Source: Actinomycetes bacterium
Lineage (GTDB): Bacteria; Actinomycetota; Acidimicrobiia; Acidimicrobiales; Microtrichaceae
Direction of reading: 5' to 3'
DNA: 5,686 bases
NCBI GenBank assembly: GCA_023434535.1
Contig: JAEYSR010000283.1
Location: forward strand, 1 to 5,686
Within the stretch, counting starts at the first letter, position 1; each line of letters begins with the position of its first letter. The notes under the pieces are model-generated. The model had not been told where the DNA came from. It saw only the letters and a program-made list of their open reading frames with translations, and ran no database searches. A program made the position numbers and the translations under genes. Below, one piece after another: positions 5,545-5,686 of the stretch.

Positions 5545-5686
5545 CTGCGCCGTCCTCGGCCGTCAGCTGGATCCACGCCGGAGCGCGGCGGGTCGATCGC
5601 GCCCGTGCGCTCCCACAGCGACTCGAGGTCGTCGAGGCGCTCGGCGGCACTGGAGCGCAGACGGCCGGCGACGCCCGCCACCAGCG
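5541..5686 (-). CDS. C-terminus of an unrecognised protein (partial)
   Basis: A minus-strand frame is open from the right edge for 47 codons and stops at a TGA (5543 to 5541). The visible residues read LVAGVAGRLRSSAAERLDDLESLWERTGAIDPPRSG, then a polar Asp/Arg-rich tail. The first part looks like a charged amphipathic helix at the end of a soluble protein. Third codon positions are almost all G or C outside the tail, and the other two minus frames give unnatural Arg/Pro-rich products. The gene would lie 32 nt upstream of the oxygenase start in the same direction, so the two may share an operon. The family cannot be named from this fragment. Confidence 0.55.
   Translation of the reverse strand, partial: LVAGVAGRLRSSAAERLDDLESLWERTGAIDPPRSGVDPADGRGRRS

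Noticed and set aside
5562..5686. Plus-strand open frame at the right edge
   Set aside because: It is in register with the minus-strand frame and so also looks codon-biased, but it has no start codon, and the minus frame has the better third-position bias and a natural-looking protein end.

Overview
The window is high-GC DNA whose coding frames prefer G or C at third codon positions. With the gene order, the 4-nt start/stop overlaps and an apparent leaderless promoter, this suggests the chromosome of an actinobacterium. Genus cannot be set from the sequence alone. Most of the window is ordinary housekeeping and accessory metabolism, and I found no defence system, mobile element, CRISPR array or RNA gene.

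Positions 1-2900 (+ strand) hold the 3' half of an Mrp/Mnh-type multisubunit Na+/H+ antiporter operon: the acidic C-terminus of a probable MnhC, then complete MnhD, MnhE, MnhF and MnhG. D/E, E/F and F/G are each joined by a 4-nt ATGA or GTGA overlap, which suggests translational coupling of a fixed-stoichiometry membrane complex. The C/D junction is different. The ATGA overlap is duplicated 95 nt apart, and a 32-codon mini-ORF sits between the copies, overlapping the mnhC stop and the mnhD start by 4 nt each.

Positions 2901-4477 (+ strand) hold a short spacer and a 500-residue lipoprotein of the family 1 extracellular solute-binding proteins (sugar/glycerol-phosphate type). It has its own strong ribosome binding site, but no ABC permease or ATPase gene lies beside it in the window.

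Positions 4478-4544 are the junction between convergent genes. They consist largely of four tandem 14-bp units containing CGATCGG/CCGATCG palindromes. The units can fold as hairpins, and the last one runs into the stop codon of the next gene. This is the likely terminator region.

Positions 4534-5508 (- strand) encode a Fe(II)/2-oxoglutarate oxygenase of the clavaminate synthase/AsnO/VioC type with a complete metal- and cosubstrate-binding set. It probably hydroxylates a free amino acid or similar small molecule. Upstream of it is a -10/-35-like promoter placed for a leaderless transcript, overlaid by a small inverted repeat. The window ends inside the C-terminal coding part of another minus-strand gene (5541-5686) that I do not recognise.

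The antiporter genes clearly act together. The lipoprotein and the oxygenase have no visible functional link to them or to each other.
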